A stretch of DNA of 26,372 nt from Sva-07 sp041685755 (GTDB lineage Bacteria; Actinomycetota; Acidimicrobiia; Acidimicrobiales; Ilumatobacteraceae), in assembly GCA_041685755.1 (NCBI GenBank), contig JAWLFC010000037.1:1-26372 (forward strand), given 5' to 3'. The notes under the pieces are model-generated. The model saw only the letters and a list, made by a program, of their open reading frames with translations. It ran no database searches and was not told where the DNA came from. The position numbers and the translations under genes were made by a program. The number at the start of each line of letters is the position of its first letter. The stretch's first letter is position 1. This document shows positions 8,320 to 15,035 of the stretch, one piece after another.

Positions 8320-9192
8320 TCAGTAACCGAGCCGCTCGACCCGCTCGGGCTTGCGCTGCCAGTCCTTGTCGACCTTGACCCGCAGCTCGAGGTACACGCC
8401 CTCGGGGAGCTGCGCCCGCGCCCGTTCGCCGACCTGCTTGAGGATCTGGCCGCCCTTGCCGATCACCATCCCCTTCTGGCTGTCGCGCTCGACGAGGATG
8501 TCGACACGGATGCGGGGCCATTCCCACTCGGTGACCTGGGTGGCGATCGAGTACGGCAGCTCGTCGCGTGTCACCGCCAACAGCTGTTCGCGCACGAGCT
8601 CCGCCACCCAGCGTTCCTCGGGAAGATCGGACACCTCGTCGTCGGGGAAGTACTTGGGCCCGATCGGCAATCGAGCGGTGAGATCGTCGAGCAGCGGGCC
8701 GATGCCGTCGCCGGTCAGCGCCGAGACGGGGAAGTAGGCGAGCGCGCCGAGGTCGCTCGCTGCGCTCAACATCTTCAGCACCTGCTGTGGGCTCGCCCGG
8801 TCGATCTTGTTGACGATGACGATCGAGTCGGCGATGGCGATGCGATCGGCGACCCAGCGGTCGCCCGTGCCGAACGCTGCGGTCGCGTCGAGGACGAGAC
8901 AGGTCATGTCGACGTCGCCGACGCTGTCGAGCGCGGTCGCGTTCACCCGCTCGCCCAGCGCCGTGACCGGTTTGTGCAGCCCCGGCGTGTCGACGAACAC
9001 GATCTGCGAATCCGGCCGGGTGAGGACACCCATGATGCGGTGGCGGGTGGTCTGCGGCTTGTCGGAGACGATGCTGATCTTGCGCCCGCAGATCGCGTTC
9101 ACCAGCGACGACTTGCCGACGTTGGGACGCCCGACGAGGGTGACGAACCCCGATCGGAACCCGGTGTGCGCTCCGTCGGTTTCGTCGCTCAT
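8320..9192 (-). CDS. era: GTPase Era
   Basis: Essential ribosome-assembly GTPase that binds the 3' end of 16S rRNA during 30S maturation. The 290-residue product has G1 GRPNVGKSS (about residue 21), a switch region with KPQTTRHRIMG, G3 VDTPGLHKP, G4 NKID, G5 PVSALTGDG, and a C-terminal KH domain with MVIGKGGQILKQVG. Length and motif order match the family. The start ATG (9190-9192) has no clear Shine-Dalgarno; CAAACT lies 6 nt upstream. The gene is divergent from the MaoC hydratase with 26 bp between starts and convergent with the GerMN lipoprotein gene. In many bacteria era follows ybeY or recO; neither is nearby here. Confidence 0.97.
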   Translation of the reverse strand: MSDETDGAHTGFRSGFVTLVGRPNVGKSSLVNAICGRKISIVSDKPQTTRHRIMGVLTRPDSQIVFVDTPGLHKPVTALGERVNATALDSVGDVDMTCLVLDATAAFGTGDRWVADRIAIADSIVIVNKIDRASPQQVLKMLSAASDLGALAYFPVSALTGDGIGPLLDDLTARLPIGPKYFPDDEVSDLPEERWVAELVREQLLAVTRDELPYSIATQVTEWEWPRIRVDILVERDSQKGMVIGKGGQILKQVGERARAQLPEGVYLELRVKVDKDWQRKPERVERLGY

Positions 9193-9218
9193 CGGTTCAG
9201 TTTGCCAAGCTCACCACC

Positions 9219-9674
9219 ATGACCCGCATGATCAACGGAATCGACGAACTCAAGTCCCTGGTCGGTGAGCACCTCGGGTACTCGCCGTACGTCGAGATCA
9301 CCCAGGAGCAGGTGAACACCTTCGCCGAGGCCACCGGTGACCACCAGTGGATCCACGTCGATCCCGAGCGGGCCAAGGCCGGACCGTTCGGTGGCCCGAT
9401 CGCCCACGGCTACCTGACCCTGTCGCTCGGCCCGATGCTGTCGCCGCAGATCTTCGGCGTGTCGGGCATCTCGATGGGTGTGAACTACGGCGCCGGCAAG
9501 ATCCGCTTCCCGTCGCCGGTCCCGGTGGGCTCCAAGCTGCGCCTCGGCGCCACCCTGCAGTCGGTCGAGGACATCGCCGGCGGCGCCCAGGTCACCATGG
9601 AGTTCGTGTTCGAGGTCGAGGGCGCCGCCAAGCCCTCCTGCGTCGCCGAGGTGATCTTCCGCTACTACGTGTGA
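9219..9674 (+). CDS. MaoC-like (R)-specific enoyl-CoA hydratase, HtdZ type
   Basis: A 151-residue hot-dog-fold hydratase that probably adds water to trans-2-enoyl-CoA to give (R)-3-hydroxyacyl-CoA. The hydratase-2 motif is clear: FAEATGDHQWIHVDPERA with the catalytic Asp and His, followed by GPFGGPIAHGYLTLSL. The sequence also shows MGVNYGAGKIRFPSPVPVGS and ends CVAEVIFRYYV. From memory it is similar over its whole length to Mycobacterium tuberculosis Rv0130 (HtdZ), which has the same length. An in-frame ATG at 9228 is an alternative start. It could serve fatty-acid breakdown or storage-polymer metabolism. It stands alone, followed by a 99-bp gap that holds the regulatory signals of the next operon. 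Confidence 0.9.
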   Translation: MTRMINGIDELKSLVGEHLGYSPYVEITQEQVNTFAEATGDHQWIHVDPERAKAGPFGGPIAHGYLTLSLGPMLSPQIFGVSGISMGVNYGAGKIRFPSPVPVGSKLRLGATLQSVEDIAGGAQVTMEFVFEVEGAAKPSCVAEVIFRYYV

Positions 9675-9715
9675 CACCGCGCCGGCGACGGCGCCTCACC
9701 CGTGCTGCGTCGAAC

Positions 9716-9741
9716 GGGAATAATTACGACTAAACAAGGTT
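9716..9741 (+). promoter_or_regulatory. Candidate ECF-sigma-type promoter for the retinal operon
   Basis: GGGAAT (9716-9721), a 16-nt AT-rich spacer and GGTT (9738-9741) resemble the GGAAT-N16/20-GTT pattern of SigR/SigH-like ECF promoters in actinobacteria. The stretch is conspicuously AT-rich for this window. A sigma-70-like -10 (TAATTA at 9721-9726) is an alternative, but no matching -35 is seen. The rest of the 9675-9773 gap carries only the inverted repeat and the ribosome-binding site described separately. Confidence 0.35.
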
Positions 9742-9745
9742 GAGA

Positions 9746-9763
9746 TTCGTGTACCCACACGAA
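9746..9763 (+). promoter_or_regulatory. Perfect inverted repeat abutting the ribosome-binding site
   Basis: TTCGTGT-ACCC-ACACGAA: perfect 7-bp arms with a 4-nt centre. Its right arm overlaps the first bases of the Shine-Dalgarno GAAAGG (9761-9766), which lies 7 nt before the ATG at 9774. It could be a protein operator at the transcription start, or an RNA hairpin limiting ribosome access to the first gene of the retinal operon. Confidence 0.55.
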
Positions 9764-9773
9764 AGGTCCAACC

Positions 9774-9992
9774 ATGAATCGTCTCTCCGTCCCGCTCCGG
9801 CTGAAGTTGCCGTTCCTCGTCGCCGGATTCCTCTCCTTCCTGTTCTCCGTCTGGCTGTACTTCGTCCAGGGCCAGACGACGGCGGGCATCTTCGTGGGCC
9901 TGTGGGTCCCGTCGATACATTCGTTGGGGACGCTGCTGCTCACCCCGGTCGCTGCTCCGGTTGCCGTGACTCGTGAGGAGGTCCGTTCATGA
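9774..9992 (+). CDS. Small membrane protein, 72 residues, first gene of the retinal operon
   Basis: An unrecognised protein with a basic N-terminus (MNRLSVPLRLK), one clear membrane helix at about residues 12-31 (FLVAGFLSFLFSVWLYFV), and a second hydrophobic segment at about 36-60 (IFVGLWVPSIHSLGTLLL) containing Trp, Pro and His. The tail is short and polar (TREEVRS). The start is well supported by GAAAGG 7 nt upstream. Its stop overlaps the ATG of the next small gene (ATGA). It heads a run of four closely spaced genes ending in crtY and blh, so it may take part in carotenoid or retinal handling or in a retinal-protein complex. No family is recognised and that role is inferred from position only. 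Confidence 0.75.
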   Translation: MNRLSVPLRLKLPFLVAGFLSFLFSVWLYFVQGQTTAGIFVGLWVPSIHSLGTLLLTPVAAPVAVTREEVRS

Positions 9993-10168
9993 CCCTCGCG
10001 ATCTTCGCCGTCGGCATCTTCGTCTTCCTCATCACGGTGTACGGCACGGTCGTCACCGGCGGCATGATGCTGACCGACAACCAACTCGACGACAACCCGG
10101 AGCTGGCACCGGACTCGCCGGGCTCCGACGAGCTCGACGGACAGCTGATCGTGCACTGGCGTTCGTGA
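9989..10168 (+). CDS. Small membrane protein, 59 residues, second gene of the retinal operon
   Basis: A short gene from ATG 9989-9991 to TGA 10166-10168. Residues 2-28 form one membrane helix (LAIFAVGIFVFLITVYG then VVTGGMML). The rest is a strongly acidic tail (DNQLDDNPELAPD, GSDELDGQ) ending in HWRS. An excellent Shine-Dalgarno, GAGGAGG (9975-9981), lies 7 nt before the ATG inside the preceding gene, and the ATG overlaps that gene's stop. This is strong evidence for a real, co-translated gene despite its length. Followed after 49 bp by the chosen crtY start (7 bp if crtY begins at GTG 10176). Together with the 72-residue protein it could form a small two-subunit membrane module. No family recognised. 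Confidence 0.75.
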   Translation: MTLAIFAVGIFVFLITVYGTVVTGGMMLTDNQLDDNPELAPDSPGSDELDGQLIVHWRS

Positions 10169-10217
10169 ACGTGGAGTGCCCATCCGTGCCCGCCCACACG
10201 GCACCGCACCCACGGTC

Positions 10218-11429
10218 ATGTCCCGACCCGATGCCGACCTGATCATCGCCGGTGCTGGCTGCGCCGGATTGAGCGCGCTGTGGCACGCACTGCGTGGACC
10301 AGCTCGCGACCGCAGGATCATCGTGATCGACCGCAGCTTCGAACCCGTCGACGACCGCACCTGGGCGTTCTGGGGCACCCCCGACGCGCCGTTCGCTCAC
10401 CTGGCCGACCGGAGCTGGGACCGCGTGAGCGTCCGGTTCCCCGACTGGGAGACGACCGGCCGCCTCCGAGGCCGCGACACCCGTTCGCCCACCGGCCGCC
10501 GCACGTACATGCGGGTCCGGCGCCGGGCCTACGACCAGCACGTGCTCGACCTCGCCGCGAACCGACCCGACGTGCGCTTCGTCGCCCAGGACATCGTCGG
10601 CATCCACGACGAGGCCGACGGTGGCGTGATCACCCTGCCGGAGGGAGAGCTACGCGCGCCGTTGGTGCTGCAGAGCGCGCAACTCTCGCCGTCCGACCGC
10701 GATGCGCCGGTCCGCCATCCGCTCCGTCAGCACTTCGGTGGATGGGAGGTGCGCACCGAACGCCCGGTGTTCGACGCGCAGGCGGTCACGTTGATGGACT
10801 TCGACACCGATCAACACGACGCCACGGCCTTCGTCTACGTCCTGCCCGAGGCACCCGACCGGGCGCTCGTCGAACACACGATGTTCTCGCTCGAGCCACG
10901 CGGGCGCGACTTCCACGACGACCAGGTCCGTGCCCACCTCGAACGGCTCGGTGCCGGAGCCGTCACGGTGACGCGCTCCGAGTACGGGTCGATCCCCATG
11001 GAGGACCGCCCACTCGACCAACGGTGGGGCGACCACGTGTGGAGCATCGGTACCGTCGGCGGGATGACGAAGCCGACCACCGGCTACACGTTCCAGCGGA
11101 TCCATGCCCAGACGCGACACCTCGTGTCCGCGTGGACCGCCGGCCGCCGGCCGTCGCCGCTGCCGAGCCCGCCCTGGCGCTACGGGTTCGCAGATCGCGC
11201 ACTGCTCAACATCCTCCATCACCACCCCGAACACGGCCGACCGATCTTCGAGCGCCTGTTCCGCACCACGTCGATCGACGACGTGCTCTCGTTCCTCGAC
11301 GAGGACACCACGCTCGCCGGCGATGCCCGGATGGTCGCGCGGCTGCCGTGGCTGCCCTTCCTGCGCGCCGGAGCCGTCGAGCTGGCGGTCGGCGCCACGA
11401 CCGGCGCGCGACGGCGGTGGTGGCCATGA
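10218..11429 (+). CDS. crtY: Lycopene beta-cyclase, CrtY type
   Basis: Flavoprotein that cyclises both ends of lycopene to give beta-carotene. The 403-residue product begins with a dinucleotide-binding fold (DLIIAGAGCAGLSALWHAL). It then shows the cyclase signature DDRTWAFWG, a central LMDFDTDQ and FVYVLPEAPDRALVEHTMFS, and the C-terminal GGMTKPTTGYTFQRIH. These are typical of the bacterial CrtY family rather than of the CarR/CrtYcd heterodimeric cyclases common in actinobacteria. I chose ATG 10218 because it puts the Rossmann motif right at the N-terminus; GTG 10176 would add 14 residues and sits 7 nt after the preceding stop. The stop overlaps the blh start by ATGA, so cyclase and dioxygenase are made together. 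Confidence 0.92.
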   Translation: MSRPDADLIIAGAGCAGLSALWHALRGPARDRRIIVIDRSFEPVDDRTWAFWGTPDAPFAHLADRSWDRVSVRFPDWETTGRLRGRDTRSPTGRRTYMRVRRRAYDQHVLDLAANRPDVRFVAQDIVGIHDEADGGVITLPEGELRAPLVLQSAQLSPSDRDAPVRHPLRQHFGGWEVRTERPVFDAQAVTLMDFDTDQHDATAFVYVLPEAPDRALVEHTMFSLEPRGRDFHDDQVRAHLERLGAGAVTVTRSEYGSIPMEDRPLDQRWGDHVWSIGTVGGMTKPTTGYTFQRIHAQTRHLVSAWTAGRRPSPLPSPPWRYGFADRALLNILHHHPEHGRPIFERLFRTTSIDDVLSFLDEDTTLAGDARMVARLPWLPFLRAGAVELAVGATTGARRRWWP

Positions 11430-12418
11430 CCACCGCCGTCGATCGCCGCGCGCCGGTGCACGATCTGCGGTCACCGACGGTCTTCTGGCCGGTCGTCGCC
11501 GCCACCGTGGGCGTCGGTGCCGTCGTCGCCGTCTGGTCGCCGCCGGGCTGGCTGTCGGTGACGGTCGTCGTCGCGGTGATCGCCGTGCTCGGGATCCCAC
11601 ATGGTGCCGTCGACCATCTCGTCGTCGAGGCCCTCGACGGTCGCACCCGCGGGTCGCGCCGTCGCTTCGTCGCTCGCTACCTGTTCGCGATGGCGGGAGT
11701 CGGCCTCCTCTGGTCGATCGTGCCGGCGCTCGCACTCGCCGCCTTCCTGGCGATGTCGATGCACCACTTCGGCCAGTCCGACCTCGCCCACCTGCGTCTG
11801 CCCGGACGCAGCCAGCTCGTGCTTCAGTGGTCGCGCGGTCTGTTCCTGGTCGGGCTCCCGATCGTCGCCCATCTCGCAGACGTGGCTCCGGTCGTCGACC
11901 GGCTCGGGGGCGGCAACCCGGCGACGTGGCCCTGGCTCGCCGAGCGCTGGTGGTGGTGGTCCGCACTCCTCGTCGTCCAACACGTGGCGATCGGCGCAGC
12001 GATCGCCCGCCGGTTCGGCAATCGATCCGTCGTGGTGCCGGAGATCGTCACGGTGGCCGCTCTGACGTTCCTGTTCCTGCTCGCCGACCCCTTGATCGGC
12101 TTTGCCGTCTACTTCGGGCTGTGGCACTCCCTCGGCCACCTCCTCGTGCTCGCCGACCTGCTCGGCACCGAACCGTCACCGGTGCGCTCCGTCGCCCGGC
12201 GTGCCGTTCCGCTGAGCGCCGTGTCGCTGCTCGGACTGGCCGTCGTCGCAGGGGGCGCAGCACGTGCGGGCCAGGTCGAGCTGTTGCTCCCACTCGTCGT
12301 CGTGTTCGTCGCCATGCTGACGGCGCCCCACATGGTGGTCGTCGAACGGCTCTGGCGCCACCCCACGCCACGTCGGTCGTCACCGCCTGTTCACCCGAGC
12401 AGTTCGAGGTCGTCGTAG
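11426..12418 (+). CDS. blh: Brp/Blh-type beta-carotene 15,15'-dioxygenase
   Basis: Integral membrane, iron-dependent enzyme that cleaves beta-carotene into two molecules of retinal, the chromophore of microbial rhodopsins. The 330-residue protein has about eight hydrophobic segments and the expected histidine motifs: GIPHGAVDH (His59), MHHFGQSD (His113/His114), LWHSLGH (His234, His238) and TAPHMVVVE (His302). His59, His113, His234 and His238 are in the positions of the proposed metal ligands of marine Blh. The start overlaps the crtY stop by ATGA. The last 28 bp overlap the 3' end of the DUF1501 gene on the other strand, and the Ser/Pro/Arg-rich C-terminal tail is probably unimportant. No rhodopsin, crtE, crtB or crtI gene lies in the window, so these must be elsewhere. 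Confidence 0.92.
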   Translation: MTTAVDRRAPVHDLRSPTVFWPVVAATVGVGAVVAVWSPPGWLSVTVVVAVIAVLGIPHGAVDHLVVEALDGRTRGSRRRFVARYLFAMAGVGLLWSIVPALALAAFLAMSMHHFGQSDLAHLRLPGRSQLVLQWSRGLFLVGLPIVAHLADVAPVVDRLGGGNPATWPWLAERWWWWSALLVVQHVAIGAAIARRFGNRSVVVPEIVTVAALTFLFLLADPLIGFAVYFGLWHSLGHLLVLADLLGTEPSPVRSVARRAVPLSAVSLLGLAVVAGGAARAGQVELLLPLVVVFVAMLTAPHMVVVERLWRHPTPRRSSPPVHPSSSRSS

Positions 12419-13701
12419 CGGCGGCCGAGGACACGTTCGACGTCACCGCCGAGCCAGTCCAGCGCGACGGTGAAGAGCGCTCGGGGATCGGTCGCCGGGC
12501 GCACGTCGCCGTCGAGCAGACCGGTCAGATCGACGGCGCCGTGCAGACCCGGCACGATCGACGAACCCATCGCGAACGACACGCCGGCTGCCCCGTGGTC
12601 GCAGCCGGCGCTGCCGTTCTCGGCGACGCGGCGACCGAACTCGCTCTGGGTGATCAACAACACCTGATCACCCCGGTCGGCGGCGTCCACCGTGGCCCAG
12701 AACCGCGTGATGCCGTCAGCGAGGTCAGCGAGCAGCGCAGCGTGCGTGTCGAGCTGGTTGCTGTGCGTGTCGAAGCCGCCGACCGACACGACGATCACGC
12801 GGGCACCGACGTCGCCGACGACCAGTTCGGCCGCCAGTTGCAGGCCATCGCCGAAACCGGATCCCGTTCCGTCGTCGATGCCACCGTGAGCTTCGGCGGA
12901 TGCGGCAACGGGAGCGAACTGTCCGACGGCGTCGACGGTCGAACCCCAGGCCGTACGGGCTGCGTCGAGAACAGGATCACCCGATGGTGCATCCTCCGCG
13001 AACGCAGCGAGGCCCCCACCCATGTCACCCGGGAACACGAACGCGTCGGGTTCGGCGATCACCGTGGTCGGCCCGGCCGCCCGGCGCAGCACCGGCGAGC
13101 CCTTGCCGATCGCCGTGGCTCCCAGCGCTCCCAGCGACTCCGCCGGCAGCGTGTCGAGCCAGCGACCGAGCCAGCCCTCGGACTCATCGAGCCGGTCGGC
13201 GCGCCACCACCGGTCGAACGACACGAAGTGCGACCGGTCGGGATCGGAGAAGCCGATGCCCGGGATCGTCGCCGTCCGGCCCTCGAAGGCGGTCAGCGGC
13301 GCCAGCGACGGGTGCAGCCCGTGGCCGCTCGTGCCGAGCGCCACGAGATCGGCCTCGGCGAGGGCGAGCGACGGACGCTGCTCTCGGTACACGCCCACCG
13401 ACGGTCCGGTCAACGGCACCAGCGTGTTGACGGCGTCGTTGCCGCCGGCCAGCTCGACGACCACCAGGACCCGACCGTCGGGCACCACGTCGGGCGCGAC
13501 GTCGACGGTGGTGACGGTGGTCGGTGTCGGCACCGTCGCCGGCGGCGTGGCCGGGCCGCTGGTCGTGGCGGAACGCTCCGTGGTGCCGGACTCGCTCGTA
13601 CCGGCACAGCCGGCGACGATGGCGCCGCCGGCAACGGTGAGGAACCGGCGGCGCGTGATGAGACCCGGCGGCAGCTTCGGTGAATCGGCGTGTCGAGTCA
13701 T
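12391..13701 (-). CDS. DUF1501 exported lipoprotein with Tat signal
   Basis: A 436-residue exported protein of the DUF1501 family, related to the alkaline phosphatase/sulfatase fold; its reaction is unknown. A twin-arginine motif (TRRRFLTVA, residues 16-24) runs into a lipobox ending VAGC, with Cys32, followed by a Thr/Pro/Ser-rich linker (about 33-65). So it is probably a Tat-exported lipoprotein. Family features are ELAGGNDAVNTLVP, GIGFSDPDRSHF, SVGGFDTHSNQ and QSEFGRRVAENGS with CDHG after it. It starts at ATG 13699-13701, overlapping the stop of the DUF1800 gene, and the two families are commonly encoded side by side. Residual phosphatase-like metal ligands cannot be confirmed by eye. Its 3' end overlaps blh by 28 bp in convergent orientation. 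Confidence 0.88.
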   Translation of the reverse strand: MTRHADSPKLPPGLITRRRFLTVAGGAIVAGCAGTSESGTTERSATTSGPATPPATVPTPTTVTTVDVAPDVVPDGRVLVVVELAGGNDAVNTLVPLTGPSVGVYREQRPSLALAEADLVALGTSGHGLHPSLAPLTAFEGRTATIPGIGFSDPDRSHFVSFDRWWRADRLDESEGWLGRWLDTLPAESLGALGATAIGKGSPVLRRAAGPTTVIAEPDAFVFPGDMGGGLAAFAEDAPSGDPVLDAARTAWGSTVDAVGQFAPVAASAEAHGGIDDGTGSGFGDGLQLAAELVVGDVGARVIVVSVGGFDTHSNQLDTHAALLADLADGITRFWATVDAADRGDQVLLITQSEFGRRVAENGSAGCDHGAAGVSFAMGSSIVPGLHGAVDLTGLLDGDVRPATDPRALFTVALDWLGGDVERVLGRRYDDLELLG

Positions 13702-14918
13702 GATGTCAGGTGCTCCGGTGACAGCAGGGCGAGCGTGAGGCGCTCGGTCGGATCCTGTGCGGCAGCGAGTGCGGCGGTCGTCGCCGGACCGAACGGCTCG
13801 GCCAGGCACAGCTGCTCGGCCATCGTGTCGAGATCGGCGTCGGCCGCGGCGACCGCGATCGGAGCGTCCGGTCCGGTCGCGGCAGCGAGTTCGGCGGCGA
13901 CATGGCTGCGAGCGACCAGGCTGCTGGATCCGAACCACGCGGTACCGGAGGGCCAGCCCCCGACGTTCGGCGGCAGCATCGGCAGTTGACCCATCTGCCG
14001 GATCGTCCGTGACGCCACCCGGGCGAGCTGGGCCGGAGCGGCGCCGGTCGCCCGGACGGAGATGGCCAGCCACGGCATCGGCGCCAGCACCAGGCGGGTC
14101 GAGGTACCCGCCATGCCGATGCGCAGCGCCGTCGAGATCGCATCGTCGAGCCGCAGGCCGGACGTCGCGTAGGCCGCCCCGACCTCCTCGACCGCATCGG
14201 CGAGCACCGCAGGATCACCCAGGTACTCGCGCACGATCCGCCGGGCGACGAACGGGACGTGCGCCGGATGGCCGACGAGCGCGTCGACGACCGAGGCGAC
14301 GTCGTCGACTCCCGTCACGCCGACGAGCGTCTGCGGTGTCGGGTCGTGACGGGACGGCACGAACTGGGCGTCGCCGATCCGGGAGCGGACGACCCACCCG
14401 GTGAGCGCCGCAGCGGCCGCCCGCACGTCGGCTTCGTCGTACTCGCCGACACCCAGGGCGAACAGCTCCATCAGTTCGCGGCCGTAGTTCTCGTTGGGTG
14501 ACCTGCCGGTCGACGTGCGCCCGTCGAGGTACACGAGCATCGCCGGGTCGACGGTGATCGCCCGCAGCAACGCCGGGTACGAGCCCCCGCCCTGCGAATC
14601 GAGCAGCCGGATCTGCTCGACCATCAGCGTCGGTTGGACCACCTTGTCGAGCGCACTGACGAGCCACCCGTGGAGCATCAGCGTCCGGCGGGCCCGATAC
14701 GTGTCCTGGGCGGTGAGGAGATGCAGGATCCAGGCCACGATCGCCTGGCGGCGGCCGTCGTCCTGCGGGTCGAGCGTGAGACCGTCCCACGGGTCGGGAT
14801 CCGACACCGCCGGGGCGACCAGCGCATCCAACACCGCCCCATCACCCGGTGAGCTACCGGCAGCGAGGCCGAGACCGGCCCGGCGGTGCAGCCATCGGAT
14901 CGAGGCGTCGTCGTCCAT
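13698..14918 (-). CDS. DUF1800 family protein
   Basis: A 406-residue protein of the DUF1800 family, whose biochemical role is unknown. Recognisable parts are an N-terminal helical IRWLHRRAGLG, LMLHGWLVSALDKV, MLVYLDGRTSTGRSPNENYGRELMELF-type core (about residues 128-155, with NENYGRELMELFALGVGEY), an AAALTGWVV segment and the C-terminal LPPNVGGWPSG. It has no signal peptide. The codon immediately before the ATG is an in-frame TGA, so a longer exported form is excluded by this sequence. It is translationally coupled to the DUF1501 gene (ATGA overlap) and shares its fate. The absence of a leader, although its partner carries a Tat lipoprotein signal, is unexpected. GACCAT lies 6 nt upstream and may be a -10 element. 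Confidence 0.88.
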   Translation of the reverse strand: MDDDASIRWLHRRAGLGLAAGSSPGDGAVLDALVAPAVSDPDPWDGLTLDPQDDGRRQAIVAWILHLLTAQDTYRARRTLMLHGWLVSALDKVVQPTLMVEQIRLLDSQGGGSYPALLRAITVDPAMLVYLDGRTSTGRSPNENYGRELMELFALGVGEYDEADVRAAAAALTGWVVRSRIGDAQFVPSRHDPTPQTLVGVTGVDDVASVVDALVGHPAHVPFVARRIVREYLGDPAVLADAVEEVGAAYATSGLRLDDAISTALRIGMAGTSTRLVLAPMPWLAISVRATGAAPAQLARVASRTIRQMGQLPMLPPNVGGWPSGTAWFGSSSLVARSHVAAELAAATGPDAPIAVAAADADLDTMAEQLCLAEPFGPATTAALAAAQDPTERLTLALLSPEHLTS

Positions 14919-14948
14919 TCACCGATGGTCGCACAGCTGGCCAAGAGA

Positions 14949-14981
14949 CCGTTGAGAAACCGGTGAAGATCCGGTCAAGCA
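14949..14981. repeat. Three tandem 11-bp repeats in a divergent promoter region
   Basis: CCGTTGAGAAA, CCGGTGAAGAT and CCGGTCAAGCA follow each other with an exact 11-nt period. They sit in the 117-bp gap between the DUF1800 gene (minus) and the acyl-CoA synthetase gene (plus). An 11-bp direct-repeat period is what OmpR-family regulators typically bind. The copies are imperfect and could be coincidence. Nothing else is visible in the gap. Confidence 0.35.
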
Positions 14982-15035
14982 CCTCCGGGCCCGGTCGATT
15001 CGTCGCCGTCGTGGGCCTCGCTCCACACTGTCTCG

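Noticed and set aside
11104..13683. 859-codon plus-strand open frame over blh and the DUF1501 gene
   Set aside because: Arg/Pro-rich shadow frame; the real genes in this interval are supported by histidine motifs (Blh) and Tat/DUF1501 motifs.
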